Below are positions 39,861 through 48,163 of a stretch of DNA of 64,000 bases, piece by piece. The position numbers and the translations under genes are program-made. How positions within the stretch are numbered: the stretch's first letter is position 1; each line of letters begins with the position of its first letter. The notes below the pieces were generated by a model that saw nothing but the letters and a program-made list of their open reading frames with translations, was not told the origin of the DNA and made no database searches. This DNA is from Gracilibacillus lacisalsi DSM 19029 (GTDB taxonomy: Bacteria > Bacillota > Bacilli > Bacillales > Amphibacillaceae), in assembly GCF_000377765.1 (NCBI RefSeq), contig NZ_KB898669.1, positions 62,001 to 126,000 of the forward strand, written 5' to 3'.

Positions 39861-40224
39861 GGCTAATTATTTGATAGTTAGGTAGCTTGATAGATTGAGC
39901 AACTTGGTATAACTGCTCTTGGATGGCTTCATTATCATTAACTAAGAATATGATTTTTTTATAGTTTGATTCCTTATATAGCTGATAAGATCGGATTAAT
40001 CTAGGTATCATTTCCTGATTGATAGCCTTCATCTCTCTACAATCTACCTCTAAAACAAAATCAATGGTTGAAATGATGCTGATTTGTTTACGATAGTCTA
40101 GATGAAATTGTTCCGCTTGGTCTGGTGTAAAACTACCTACTATCTTCATAATAATTGTTTTAGCAGTGGTTCTTACATCTATTATATAACCACCATTATT
40201 TGTCATATTTTCTACTTTCGCCAT
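39838..40224 (-). CDS. STAS-like protein, copy B
   Basis: About 128 residues, paralogue of the protein at 37567-37935, with the same order of motifs: MAKVENMTNNGGYIIDVRTT, GSFTPDQAEQFHLDYRKQI, VLEVDCREM, then KKIIFLVNDN, and NYQII near the end plus a short basic tail (KRAKT). Both are single-domain, cytosolic and on the minus strand, on either side of the phosphatase gene. ATG 40224 is favoured over GTG 40233: it follows AAAGGG at 8 bases and aligns with the start of copy A. Function unknown. Confidence 0.7.
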   Translation of the reverse strand: MAKVENMTNNGGYIIDVRTTAKTIIMKIVGSFTPDQAEQFHLDYRKQISIISTIDFVLEVDCREMKAINQEMIPRLIRSYQLYKESNYKKIIFLVNDNEAIQEQLYQVAQSIKLPNYQIISQIKRAKT

Positions 40225-40454
40225 ATTGTCCACCCTTTCTCTATCTCTGGTGTATTAATTAGGTACGATTCATTATGATGCCAAACTTACTTTAAATTAA
40301 AAGATACAATTAAATATTAAATTCAATCAAATATAATGCACAAGTGGCTCTTAACTCGGCAATTATTTATGCTTATGAAAGAAGCAACTCTTCCACATAA
40401 CAAAAATCTACATTTTTCTATAATATTTCAAGTTACTTTAGATTCTGATGGTAT

Positions 40455-40498
40455 AAAAAAAGGCAGACCTTGTGAACAAGCTGCCACTTAAAATCTAA
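40455..40498 (-). terminator. Terminator after BASS transporter gene
   Basis: On the minus strand GGCAGCTTG, loop TTCA, CAAGGTCTGCC, then TTTTTTTA. Confidence 0.82.
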
Positions 40499-40511
40499 CC
40501 TTTTCTTCTAC

Positions 40512-41465
40512 TTATGCATCTATATTCTTTTGATCCTCTTTCTCCTGTAGTTTCCGATAAATAGTTGCAACAATAGGTCCAGAAATATTATGCCATACAC
40601 TAAATATCGCACTTGGCACAGCCGATAATGGATTAAAGTGTGCAGCTGCAAGGGTCGCACCCAATCCTGAATTTTGCATGCCCACTTCAATGGAAACAGC
40701 TTTTTGTTGCTTAGGTTCCATCTTCATTATTTTTCCTAGCCCGTAGCCAACTAGATAGCCTAGTCCGTTATGAAGCACCACTATTAAGAAAATTAATAAC
40801 CCAGTCGCTGCAATTTGTTCCTGGTTAACACTTACTACTGCTGTAACAATTGCTACAATACCAATTACTGATACTAACGGAATCGCCTTTACTCCTGCTT
40901 CCACTTTATCTTTCAACAATGCCTTAACTAATAAACCTAACAAGATCGGCACTAAAACAATTTGCACAATAGATACGAATAAAGACCCTGCAGATACTTC
41001 TAACCACTGGCTAGCAAATAGATAAATTAGTGCTGGTGTTAGAAATGGTGCCAGAATCGTAGAAACTGCAGTAATCGAGACCGATAATGCTGTATCCCCT
41101 TTTGATAAGTACGTCATAACATTTGAAGAGGTACCACCAGGACAACAGCCAACTAAGATAACACCGACTGCCACCTCTTTTGAAACAGGTAAAATAGTTA
41201 CGAGCGCAAAAGCAAGTAATGGCATGATCAAGAACTGGCCAGCTACCCCGATCGCCACCTCTTTCGGACGTTTGAACGCTTCTTTAAAATCATTAGCTGT
41301 TAGTGTAAGTCCCATTCCAAACATAATAATACCTAATAATGGTGTGATATAGGCTGCCAACCACGTAAATCCTGAAGGTATAAGAAATGATAAGACCGCA
41401 AATAATACAACCCAAATCGCAAATGTATTCCCTACAAAACTACTAATTTTCTCTAAACCTTTCAT
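40512..41465 (-). CDS. Bile acid:sodium symporter (BASS) family transporter
   Basis: About 317 residues with nine to ten hydrophobic segments. BASS signatures: FGMGLTLTANDFKEAFKRPKEV, GCCPGGTSSNVMTYLSKGD in the sodium-binding crossover, and EVGMQNSGLGATLA. B. subtilis YocS and the pyruvate/pantoate/keto-acid carriers belong to this family; bile acids are an unlikely natural substrate. ATG 41465 is preceded by AGGAGGGGG; the 22 codons upstream in frame are rejected. Monocistronic, ending at a hairpin. Confidence 0.88.
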   Translation of the reverse strand: MKGLEKISSFVGNTFAIWVVLFAVLSFLIPSGFTWLAAYITPLLGIIMFGMGLTLTANDFKEAFKRPKEVAIGVAGQFLIMPLLAFALVTILPVSKEVAVGVILVGCCPGGTSSNVMTYLSKGDTALSVSITAVSTILAPFLTPALIYLFASQWLEVSAGSLFVSIVQIVLVPILLGLLVKALLKDKVEAGVKAIPLVSVIGIVAIVTAVVSVNQEQIAATGLLIFLIVVLHNGLGYLVGYGLGKIMKMEPKQQKAVSIEVGMQNSGLGATLAAAHFNPLSAVPSAIFSVWHNISGPIVATIYRKLQEKEDQKNIDA

Positions 41466-41653
41466 GTTACTCCCCCTCCTAGATGCATATTTAGAAATTA
41501 TATAATATTTTCTGAATATTTTAAATATCATTTTAAAACTTTTGGTTTAGGGTACGGACAAGAAATCAAACAAAATGAGCGAATTCGTCCTTATAAGTTG
41601 AATAGTATGATAAAATAAATAAAAAAATGACCATGTAAAGGAGCGTTAATCAT

Positions 41654-42919
41654 ATGAATGAACAAAAGAACTGGGCTGGTAATTATACATATAGCGCGGC
41701 AAATTGGCATGAACCTGAAAGCGTTAACCAACTTCAACAACTCGTCAGACAATGTGATAAATTGCGAGTAGTAGGTTCTCGCCACTCATTTAATGGAATT
41801 GCAGATTCTAGTGAAAATATGGTGTCCTTACAAAAAATGAATAAAATAATAGTTTTAGACCGTGATAACCAAACGGTTACGGTTGAAGGCGGAATTATCT
41901 ATAGTGACCTAAGCCGTTTCCTTCAAGAGAATGGATTTGCATTAGAGAATATGGCTTCATTACCGCACATTTCCGTTGTTGGCGCATGTGCAACAGCTAC
42001 ACACGGTTCAGGTGACCGAAACAGCTGTTTATCTGACTCCGTTCACGCCATGGAAGTCGTTACTGCTGACGGTGAATTAGTCCATTTTTCTCGTGAAGAA
42101 AATGAAGAACAATTAAAAGGGGCTGTAGTTGGTCTAGGGGGAATAGGGATTGTTACAAAGATGACGTTAGACATCATTCCTGCCTTTCAAATCAGCCAAT
42201 ATGTCTACGAGCAGTTACCTTTAGCACAATTAGAACACCATTTTGATGACATTTTCTCAAGCGCATACAGTGTTAGTTTATTTACTAATTGGCAAAGTGA
42301 TATGATCAATCAAGTTTGGTTCAAACAGCTACATACTGAAGAGAATGAACCACAATCATATACTGATTTATATGGTGCGAAACCAGCAACAGACCATTGC
42401 CATCCTATCGCGGGAATCGAGGCTATTAATTGTACTGAACAAATGGGGATTCCGGGACCGTGGTACGACAGACTGCCACATTTTCGTATCGATTTCACAC
42501 CTAGCAGTGGAGATGAATTGCAATCGGAGTATATCATTCCAAGACAGTATGCATATAAAGCACTAACGGAAATAAATAAAATCCGCGATCAAATCGCACC
42601 ACTTTTACATGTTTGTGAAATACGAAGCATTGCCGAAGATGAATTATGGATGAGCCCATGCTATCAACAAGATTCGATCGGCATTCATTTAACATGGAAA
42701 GATGACTGGGAATCTGTACAAAAAGTGTTACCACAAATTGAAGAAAAGCTTACACCATATCATGCTCGTCCGCATTGGGGTAAATTATTTACCATGACGA
42801 AAGAACAAGTACAACCGCTCTATGAAAAAATGTCGGACTTTCAACAATTGCTTGAGCACTACGATCCCAAAGGTAAATTCCGTAACGAGTTTATAAATAC
42901 TTATATTTTTGACAAATAA
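41654..42919 (+). CDS. Alditol oxidase-like FAD-binding oxidoreductase
   Basis: 421 residues. The N-terminus (NWAGNYTYSAANWHEPES), RVVGSRHSFNGIAD with His44 positioned like the FAD-linked His of Streptomyces alditol oxidase, MASLPHISVVGACATATHGSGDRN, and the C-terminal HARPHWGKLFTM closely follow the AldO/xylitol oxidase subgroup of the VAO/gulonolactone oxidase family. These oxidise the terminal CH2OH of polyols (xylitol, sorbitol) using O2, giving aldose and H2O2. No polyol transporter or catalase adjacent. GGAG precedes the ATG. Confidence 0.85.
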   Translation: MNEQKNWAGNYTYSAANWHEPESVNQLQQLVRQCDKLRVVGSRHSFNGIADSSENMVSLQKMNKIIVLDRDNQTVTVEGGIIYSDLSRFLQENGFALENMASLPHISVVGACATATHGSGDRNSCLSDSVHAMEVVTADGELVHFSREENEEQLKGAVVGLGGIGIVTKMTLDIIPAFQISQYVYEQLPLAQLEHHFDDIFSSAYSVSLFTNWQSDMINQVWFKQLHTEENEPQSYTDLYGAKPATDHCHPIAGIEAINCTEQMGIPGPWYDRLPHFRIDFTPSSGDELQSEYIIPRQYAYKALTEINKIRDQIAPLLHVCEIRSIAEDELWMSPCYQQDSIGIHLTWKDDWESVQKVLPQIEEKLTPYHARPHWGKLFTMTKEQVQPLYEKMSDFQQLLEHYDPKGKFRNEFINTYIFDK

Positions 42920-42923
42920 GAAA

Positions 42924-42970
42924 ATGCCTGTCACTTGAAGCGATTTATGTCGCTAAATTGACAGGCAGCT
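42924..42970. terminator. Terminator, TGCCTGTCACTT family
   Basis: GCCTGTCA pairs with TGACAGGC around a 25-base loop that contains AGCGA/TCGCT. The left arm TGCCTGTCACTT is identical in the terminator at 55522. Confidence 0.75.
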
Positions 42971-42972
42971 TA

Positions 42973-43473
42973 TTATGAGTTCTGATTCTTATTTAAAAAT
43001 GTCTCTATTTGTTCTTTATGATGGTTATCATGCCAGACGAAGGCACTAATGTAGTTAAAAAGTGAGTGTGGATAGCCAGAATATCGGTCAATTTCTTCCC
43101 CATTTAAAACAAATGTGTCAAAAAATTCTTGCTCTGATTTTTCTTTAAGCACTTCTACCAAATGATTTCTAGCTTCGATCTGTTCTTGTATCAATTGTGT
43201 TTTCGTAACTCCCGATGAAGCATACTCGGAAGCTGGTTGATTAATCACATCAAAAGCAACACTTTCAAGCTTAGCGTCTTTCCTCATTTGAGGCATTAAT
43301 TCCTCTAATATGTAACGATCCCAGTAAATAATATGACTAATGATTTCTGCCGGTGTCCATTTTCCCTCATTAATTGGTGTAAAGAAGAGATCCTCATCTA
43401 CTTTTTCTAATTCATTCACCCAACTGTTAAACTGTTCAAACTTCTCAATTAAATTAATTATCTCTTTCATCAT
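42973..43473 (-). CDS. DinB-like/DfrA-fold four-helix protein
   Basis: 166 residues. Metal-binding pattern typical of the DinB superfamily: WTPAEIISHIIYWDRYILEEL with His near residue 48, and FVWHDNHHKEQIETFL with two further His about 100 residues later. B. subtilis DinB, YfiT and bacillithiol-S-transferases belong to this fold; activity is unknown here. Ribosome site AAGGAGTGA. Monocistronic. Confidence 0.85.
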   Translation of the reverse strand: MMKEIINLIEKFEQFNSWVNELEKVDEDLFFTPINEGKWTPAEIISHIIYWDRYILEELMPQMRKDAKLESVAFDVINQPASEYASSGVTKTQLIQEQIEARNHLVEVLKEKSEQEFFDTFVLNGEEIDRYSGYPHSLFNYISAFVWHDNHHKEQIETFLNKNQNS

Positions 43474-43569
43474 GTCACTCCTTCAATTTCGATAACAATT
43501 TTTTACTATCTCATGCAGAAGTCTTATGTTAGTAGTAATTATGAATTGGATTCTTGGGTTCAAGTCAGT

Positions 43570-43612
43570 AACGCATAAGGAGCATCTATTTTAACAAAGA
43601 TACTCCTTATAT
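43570..43612 (-). terminator. Hairpin after PadR operon
   Basis: ATAAGGAGCATCT against AGATACTCCTTAT with one mismatch, loop of about 11 bases. The T-run is weak. Confidence 0.55.
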
Positions 43613-43619
43613 TATTTGT

Positions 43620-44063
43620 TTAATTAGCTAGCACTAAAAATGCGGTGAAACTGAGCGCATAAACTCCAAATAGGCCCACTGATATTCTAGCTAATTTTGA
43701 GTTTGCTGAAAAAGCGTTTTTGATTCCTTCCTGAAAAATACTCACAATAAAAACCGAAACTGACAAGAGAAAAGCTAACATAGCAATGATTAACGCAGCT
43801 TGTTCCAAGAAAATAACCTCCCTTAATGATATCCATCTATAAATAATATAGATATTGATTAAACTAACTAGAAGTAAAATCTGACTCATTCGAAAACCTA
43901 AGATCTCTTTTTCATGCAGTTCTATTTTCCAAGCATCTATTATGCCTAAAAGTAAGTCAATGACTACTTTAATCGAGCAATCGGTATGATTCAACAGTTC
44001 AAATAACTCATCTCCATATCGTTCTCTCCACTTTTTTGGATACAAATAGATGAAGCACTTCAT
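43620..44063 (-). CDS. Membrane protein cotranscribed with PadR regulator
   Basis: 147 residues. An N-terminal cytoplasmic segment with the common YPKKWRERYGDELFELL motif, then three hydrophobic segments (about 57-75, 85-108, 125-145). Proteins with this motif are regularly paired with PadR regulators in Firmicutes, often as small membrane proteins of unknown role. The ATG overlaps the PadR stop by 4 bases (ATGA). Function unknown. Confidence 0.78.
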   Translation of the reverse strand: MKCFIYLYPKKWRERYGDELFELLNHTDCSIKVVIDLLLGIIDAWKIELHEKEILGFRMSQILLLVSLINIYIIYRWISLREVIFLEQAALIIAMLAFLLSVSVFIVSIFQEGIKNAFSANSKLARISVGLFGVYALSFTAFLVLAN

Positions 44064-44362
44064 ACTAACCCAAGCCTTTTTAACCCTAGCGTAGTTATTT
44101 TTTGCATTTCTTTAATTTGTTCACTTAAATATATCCGACCTGCTTCCGTCATTTCATAAGGCTTTTTTCGATTTTCTGATTCAAGAACACGTATATATCC
44201 TGCTTTCTCTAATCGTGAGATTGCACCATACAACGTACCTGGCCCTAACTTAATATCATAATTCTGTTCAATATCCTCCATAATCGCATAACCGTGGCGA
44301 TTTTGTTCAGCAAGGCTGATCAAAATAAGTAACGAAGGTTCTGAAAACCTATTTTTTTTCAT
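44060..44362 (-). CDS. PadR-family transcriptional regulator
   Basis: About 100 residues, the short PadR type. The winged helix runs through LLILISLAEQNRHGYAIMEDIE, LGPGTLYGAISRLEKAGYI and KKPYEMTEAGRIYL. PadR proteins repress genes and usually their own operon. GTG 44374 lies just 1 base from AAGGAGG, so ATG 44362 is preferred though spacing is 12. A concentric dyad overlaps the upstream region and is its likely operator. It forms a two-gene operon with the downstream membrane protein. Confidence 0.88.
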   Translation of the reverse strand: MKKNRFSEPSLLILISLAEQNRHGYAIMEDIEQNYDIKLGPGTLYGAISRLEKAGYIRVLESENRKKPYEMTEAGRIYLSEQIKEMQKITTLGLKRLGLV

Positions 44363-44382
44363 TTCATTACTCACCCTCCTTA

Positions 44383-44412
44383 TTACGCATCGCGATATAT
44401 CGTATAACGTAA
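44383..44412. promoter_or_regulatory. Putative PadR operator
   Basis: The perfect core palindrome CGATATATCG (44393-44402) is concentric with outer arms TTACG (44383-44387) and CGTAA (44408-44412). It lies about 20 bases upstream of the PadR start, at the position expected for autoregulation. Confidence 0.55.
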
Positions 44413-44520
44413 TAATAACTCATATGGAAGATAAAGTCAATAATATGTTACACATCTTTTTTAGTAAACAATCTGAAACTTTATGTTACTATTGAATATA
44501 AAATGTAAAACAATAGGAGA

Positions 44521-45075
44521 ATGGAGATTTTAGAAACTTTATCCTTTATAGGTAACATATCCAATAATGGGAATATTACGTGGGGAGTTGGTGGATCACT
44601 TCTCCTTCGATTCCATCAATTAATTGATAAACCTAATGACATAGATATTTTGGTTGACCTAGATCATACAACACAAATGAATCAAATACTATCATTAATT
44701 GGTACCGAAAAAGAAGTCATTCGCACGGAACCTTTTCGAACAAAATATTTTAATAAATTTCATATTAATTACATTGATTTAGATATAATGGGAGGATTTG
44801 CAATTGAACATCAGGAAGGGAATTATCAATTATCTTTTACACAACAATCCATTGTCGAACACAAACAAGTAAATGGTGTCGATATTCCGCTATGTACACT
44901 GGAAGATTGGTACATTTTTTACTGGTTGATACCAGGTAAGAAGGAAAAAGCCGTTTTAATAGAGAATTATTTTAAAGCGACAGGTATCAAGCACCCAAGC
45001 GTTTTCGAGGAAGGATTAAAGCAACCTTTACCAGCTGACTTGAAATATAAAATCATGCATTTACTTAAAAAGTGA
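44521..45075 (+). CDS. Nucleotidyltransferase-fold protein (MNT/AbiEii-like)
   Basis: 184 residues. The N-terminal region has GVGGSLLLRFHQLIDKPNDIDILVDLD, a GGS...DxD nucleotidyltransferase-fold signature. A helical, more variable C-terminal part follows. Related domains occur in antitoxin/toxin systems (MNT, AbiEii) and in aminoglycoside-type transferases, but no HEPN or antitoxin partner is adjacent. Activity unknown. The annotated ATG follows AGGAGA by only one base; an ATT at the third codon is an alternative start. Confidence 0.72.
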   Translation: MEILETLSFIGNISNNGNITWGVGGSLLLRFHQLIDKPNDIDILVDLDHTTQMNQILSLIGTEKEVIRTEPFRTKYFNKFHINYIDLDIMGGFAIEHQEGNYQLSFTQQSIVEHKQVNGVDIPLCTLEDWYIFYWLIPGKKEKAVLIENYFKATGIKHPSVFEEGLKQPLPADLKYKIMHLLKK

Positions 45076-45088
45076 ATATTGTTAGCTA

Positions 45089-45122
45089 TAAAAAAGTTTG
45101 GATTATTGAAATCCAAACTTTA
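45089..45122. terminator. Terminator between convergent genes
   Basis: AAAGTTTGGATT, loop ATTGA, AATCCAAACTTT. A-rich and T-rich flanks allow function on both strands. Confidence 0.8.
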
Positions 45123-45128
45123 TCATAG

Positions 45129-45542
45129 CTACATACTCAATTCTTTCACTGTAATAGCTTGCGACAGCTTGTTCATTTTACAATCCTGGAACTCTTCTTC
45201 GTTGACTAAATCTATCTTCATTGCTGCTTCTAGTTTTTCTGTATCTGGTTGTTTTACTTGTAAGATAAAGTCTTCTAATTTTAATTCTTCCAATTTTTGT
45301 ACTGTCTTCTCTTGATTGTAATGAACAGAAGTTCGAATGATGCGCTGTGCCTTATATTTACCTAGTTGTACTTCAGCTTTTTGTTGTTTTCCAAACTGTT
45401 CATCTAAGCAGTGGTGGATTTGTTTTTTTATCTGATTCATTTCTTTCTCTAATTCTTTTTTCTGAAGGTTTAAATCAAAGTATTTCTTTAACATTTCTTC
45501 TGATAGTTTAGAAGATTCTTCAAGCTCTGTTGCCCTTGACAT
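45129..45542 (-). CDS. Coiled-coil protein, unknown function
   Basis: About 137 residues, mostly helical. A charged coiled coil (about 5-60) is followed by a compact region (YKAQRIIRTSVHYNQEKTVQKLEEL) and an acidic end. The layout recalls small phage or plasmid Gam/Gp-type coiled-coil proteins, but no such context exists here. ATG 45542 has GGGGGAATG upstream at good spacing. No family named. Confidence 0.6.
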   Translation of the reverse strand: MSRATELEESSKLSEEMLKKYFDLNLQKKELEKEMNQIKKQIHHCLDEQFGKQQKAEVQLGKYKAQRIIRTSVHYNQEKTVQKLEELKLEDFILQVKQPDTEKLEAAMKIDLVNEEEFQDCKMNKLSQAITVKELSM

Positions 45543-45680
45543 CAACATTCCCCCAGTTATTTTATGATTAATTCATTTATATGAGACGGGAGAAGATTTA
45601 TGCGTATGTCGGGAACATCATATTAAATCACGGTGGAGATATCAACAAAAAATTATTATAATCTAGTTGAGGTGATAAAC

Positions 45681-46103
45681 GTGTCGATAAAAGGACTAAA
45701 TCATTTTTTGTTTTCGGTTTCTAACTTAGAAAATTCAATTGATTTCTACCAAAAAGTTTTTGACGCCAAATTATTAGTCAAAGGAAGAAACACTGCTTAT
45801 TTCGATTTGAATGGTATATGGCTTGCTTTAAATGTAGAAAAGGATATACCACGTAATGAAATAGATCAATCATACACACATATTGCCTTTTCAATCGAAG
45901 AAGAGGATTTTGATAAAATGTACAAGAAACTACAAGATTTGAATGTCAATCTGTTACCGGGGCGTCCAAGAGATCAACGAGATAAGAAATCTATTTACTT
46001 CACAGATCCTGATGGACATAAGTTTGAGTTTCATACAGGTACTTTACAGGACAGATTGGCTTACTACAAACAAGAAAAGACACATATGGAGTTTTATGAT
46101 TAG
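45681..46103 (+). CDS. fosB: FosB-type fosfomycin thiol transferase
   Basis: 140 residues from GTG 45681 (AGGTGAT upstream). The VOC metal ligands are His8 ([18 protein letters not shown]), His67 (QSYTHIAFS) and Glu116 ([12 protein letters not shown]). The segments [16 protein letters not shown] and [13 protein letters not shown] match FosB closely. FosB opens the fosfomycin epoxide by adding bacillithiol (or cysteine) in a Mn/Mg-dependent reaction, giving fosfomycin resistance. Monocistronic and typical of an intrinsic chromosomal copy in bacilli; no mobile element adjoins it. Confidence 0.92.
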   Translation: MSIKGLNHFLFSVSNLENSIDFYQKVFDAKLLVKGRNTAYFDLNGIWLALNVEKDIPRNEIDQSYTHIAFSIEEEDFDKMYKKLQDLNVNLLPGRPRDQRDKKSIYFTDPDGHKFEFHTGTLQDRLAYYKQEKTHMEFYD

Positions 46104-46292
46104 ATAGCAAAGCACAGAGCGGACACTTAGAAATGTAGGACGAAAGAATACCAATCAGTGTTCTCCTTTTTCTGTACACTTGCACTGGCAGTATTATAAA
46201 ACAAACTGGACAAAATTAAAACTTCCATGTAAAAGACGAATGATTGTATAGCATACTAGATACATACTGCGAACTAGTAACAATTTAACGAG

Positions 46293-46479
46293 GCGCGGAC
46301 ATTTAGTGCGTTATTTGACTGAAAATCACTTATTTTCCGATGTTAGCGGACATTGAATCCCTAATTTGCTTCATTTTGGCTTAAATTAGCACTATTTTCG
46401 ATGAATAGCGGAATAGATGTCCGCGGCCACCATAAAAACAGCACTTTTGACACAAATAACGGAACAAATGTCCGCGCGC
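46293..46479. repeat. Palindromic interspersed repeat with GCGGACAT motifs
   Basis: Starts with GCGCGGACATTT and ends with AAATGTCCGCGC. The outer 75 or so bases of each arm form an imperfect inverted repeat (GCGTTATTTG / CAAATAACGG), and inner copies of GCGGACAT (46345) and ATGTCCGC (46417) repeat the motif. No ORF spans it. It looks like a MITE- or REP-like element of Bacillaceae intergenic regions. A related short GCGGACA occurs at 46117. Confidence 0.65.
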
Positions 46480-46638
46480 AGCTCAGATTTACTTGGGAGT
46501 ACACATCACTTCGCAGTTTATAGATAAAAAAACTACTCCATTAATAGTGGAATCATCGTTCTGATTTATCTTGGTTTGTTCCATTCTGTTCTTTTCTGGC
46601 TAGGAGATAATTTTATGTCGTTAAACGTACTTTTGTCC

Positions 46639-48006
46639 TTAATCATTATTTCTCAATTTATCACGTTCATTTGATCCTTGTTCACGTACATCTTCTCTTA
46701 ACTCTTTACCGTCATCTCTGAGTCTCTCGCGTAATTCAGTTCCTAAATCACGTGCAAAGCTTCGTAATTCTTTCCCAATATCCCTTGCTTTATCACGAAG
46801 GTCATTTAATTCTAGATCGAAAGTATCTTCTAAATGATAGGATAAATTTATGAATCGATTCTGTTCAGTGTACGCTTTATTTACCATTTCATTTTGAATA
46901 CTATATAATTCATTTACACGTTCATTTTGAGAAGTATAATAATTGTTTACATTTTCATTTTGCCATGAATACCATTCATTAATTAATCTTCGTTTTTCCT
47001 CGTCAAAGTATCTTTTTAATTCTTGTTCGGTTCGCACAGTAGAGTATTCTCCATCACCAGCTTCTGCTACTTGTTTTAATTGCTGTTGACCTTCGTCATC
47101 CACATCAAAACCAATGATATTTACAATTGCTTTTATATCAGATTGCGTTAATTCTTCTGCTGCTGATACTGGATCCCCATCACACGTTTCCACACCATCA
47201 CTAACAACATAGACGATATTGTCATACTCTTGATTTTCACCTTGATTTAATGCTTCATTTGCCTTAAGAATTGCATCTGCGAGAGGAGTCCAACCTGCTG
47301 GAGCAAAAGAATCAAGTGCTTCCCCAAATTCATCCTCATCATACGGACCCATTGGATAGATTTCATCAATACTGCTACAGGATAACTCTTTATCACTATT
47401 ATCTCCTGTTCCTTCGTGACCATAAATCGTTAAAGAAATATTTACATTATCAGGTAAGTCACTAACAAATGCTTCTACTGCATCTTTAGCTAGGTCCATC
47501 TTTGTATTACCATTTATTTGTGCATTCATACTACCGCTAGCATCAAAAAGTATAGAAACATTTAATGGTGTTAGCCCAGTCGAATCTGGGCTTTCGATAT
47601 CACCGGGTTTCCCACTCGGTCCTTCGAAAGAAACGTCATAGTTGGTAAGCGATTCATAATAGGTACGATAATCCTCTCCTATTAAAGATAACATTTGATC
47701 ATAATATTGCTCTGTTTCTAAATTATCAGGAAACTGGTTAATAAGTTCCTGTACTTCATTTTCATTATAGTTATCTCCACTGAAGGGTGTAGACTCAAGG
47801 TCTAACAGCATACGCTCCTCGACATCAGCGTAATGATATGCATCATAATTAAACTCATCGTCCGACTCATTTGTTCCTTCTTCCTCTTCAATGGTCTCTT
47901 CCCCTACAGGTTCCTCTTCTGTTACTTGCTCTGTACTTTCTTCTTGATTACATGCTATTAAAAAGAAAATAAACATAAAAATAAATATCCGAATGTATTC
48001 CCTCAA
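46639..48006 (-). CDS. vWA-domain lipoprotein with 11-residue repeats
   Basis: 455 residues. Lipoprotein signal with LIAC (lipidated Cys19), an acidic Glu-rich linker, and a vWA domain at about 145-340 with MIDAS LFDASGSMN and VSDGVETCDGD. The C-terminal 110 residues are helical with two sets of hendecad (11-residue) repeats: QNENVNNYYTS, QNERVNELYSI, QNEMVNKAYTE, then KARDIGKELRS, FARDLGTELRE, RLRDDGKELRE. Similar outline to B. subtilis YwmC/YwmD-type vWA proteins. Surface-exposed; ligand unknown. TTG start with GGGAGG 9 bases upstream. Confidence 0.82.
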   Translation of the reverse strand: MREYIRIFIFMFIFFLIACNQEESTEQVTEEEPVGEETIEEEEGTNESDDEFNYDAYHYADVEERMLLDLESTPFSGDNYNENEVQELINQFPDNLETEQYYDQMLSLIGEDYRTYYESLTNYDVSFEGPSGKPGDIESPDSTGLTPLNVSILFDASGSMNAQINGNTKMDLAKDAVEAFVSDLPDNVNISLTIYGHEGTGDNSDKELSCSSIDEIYPMGPYDEDEFGEALDSFAPAGWTPLADAILKANEALNQGENQEYDNIVYVVSDGVETCDGDPVSAAEELTQSDIKAIVNIIGFDVDDEGQQQLKQVAEAGDGEYSTVRTEQELKRYFDEEKRRLINEWYSWQNENVNNYYTSQNERVNELYSIQNEMVNKAYTEQNRFINLSYHLEDTFDLELNDLRDKARDIGKELRSFARDLGTELRERLRDDGKELREDVREQGSNERDKLRNND

Positions 48007-48163
48007 ATTAGTTAACCTCCCATAATATGTATTTACTGATTAATTTATAATATATCGTACTATCATTTATCAGTAAAGAGTGCATGAGAGTTATTCCAAA
48101 GCTGACGTATTCCTATTTACGAGAGCCTTTGTCATACTCCAGATATATCGTTCGGGAACTAGA

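Noticed and set aside
46293-46479. CRISPR array interpretation of repeated GCGGACAT
   Set aside because: Copies are inverted and unevenly spaced, no spacers of constant length and no cas genes.
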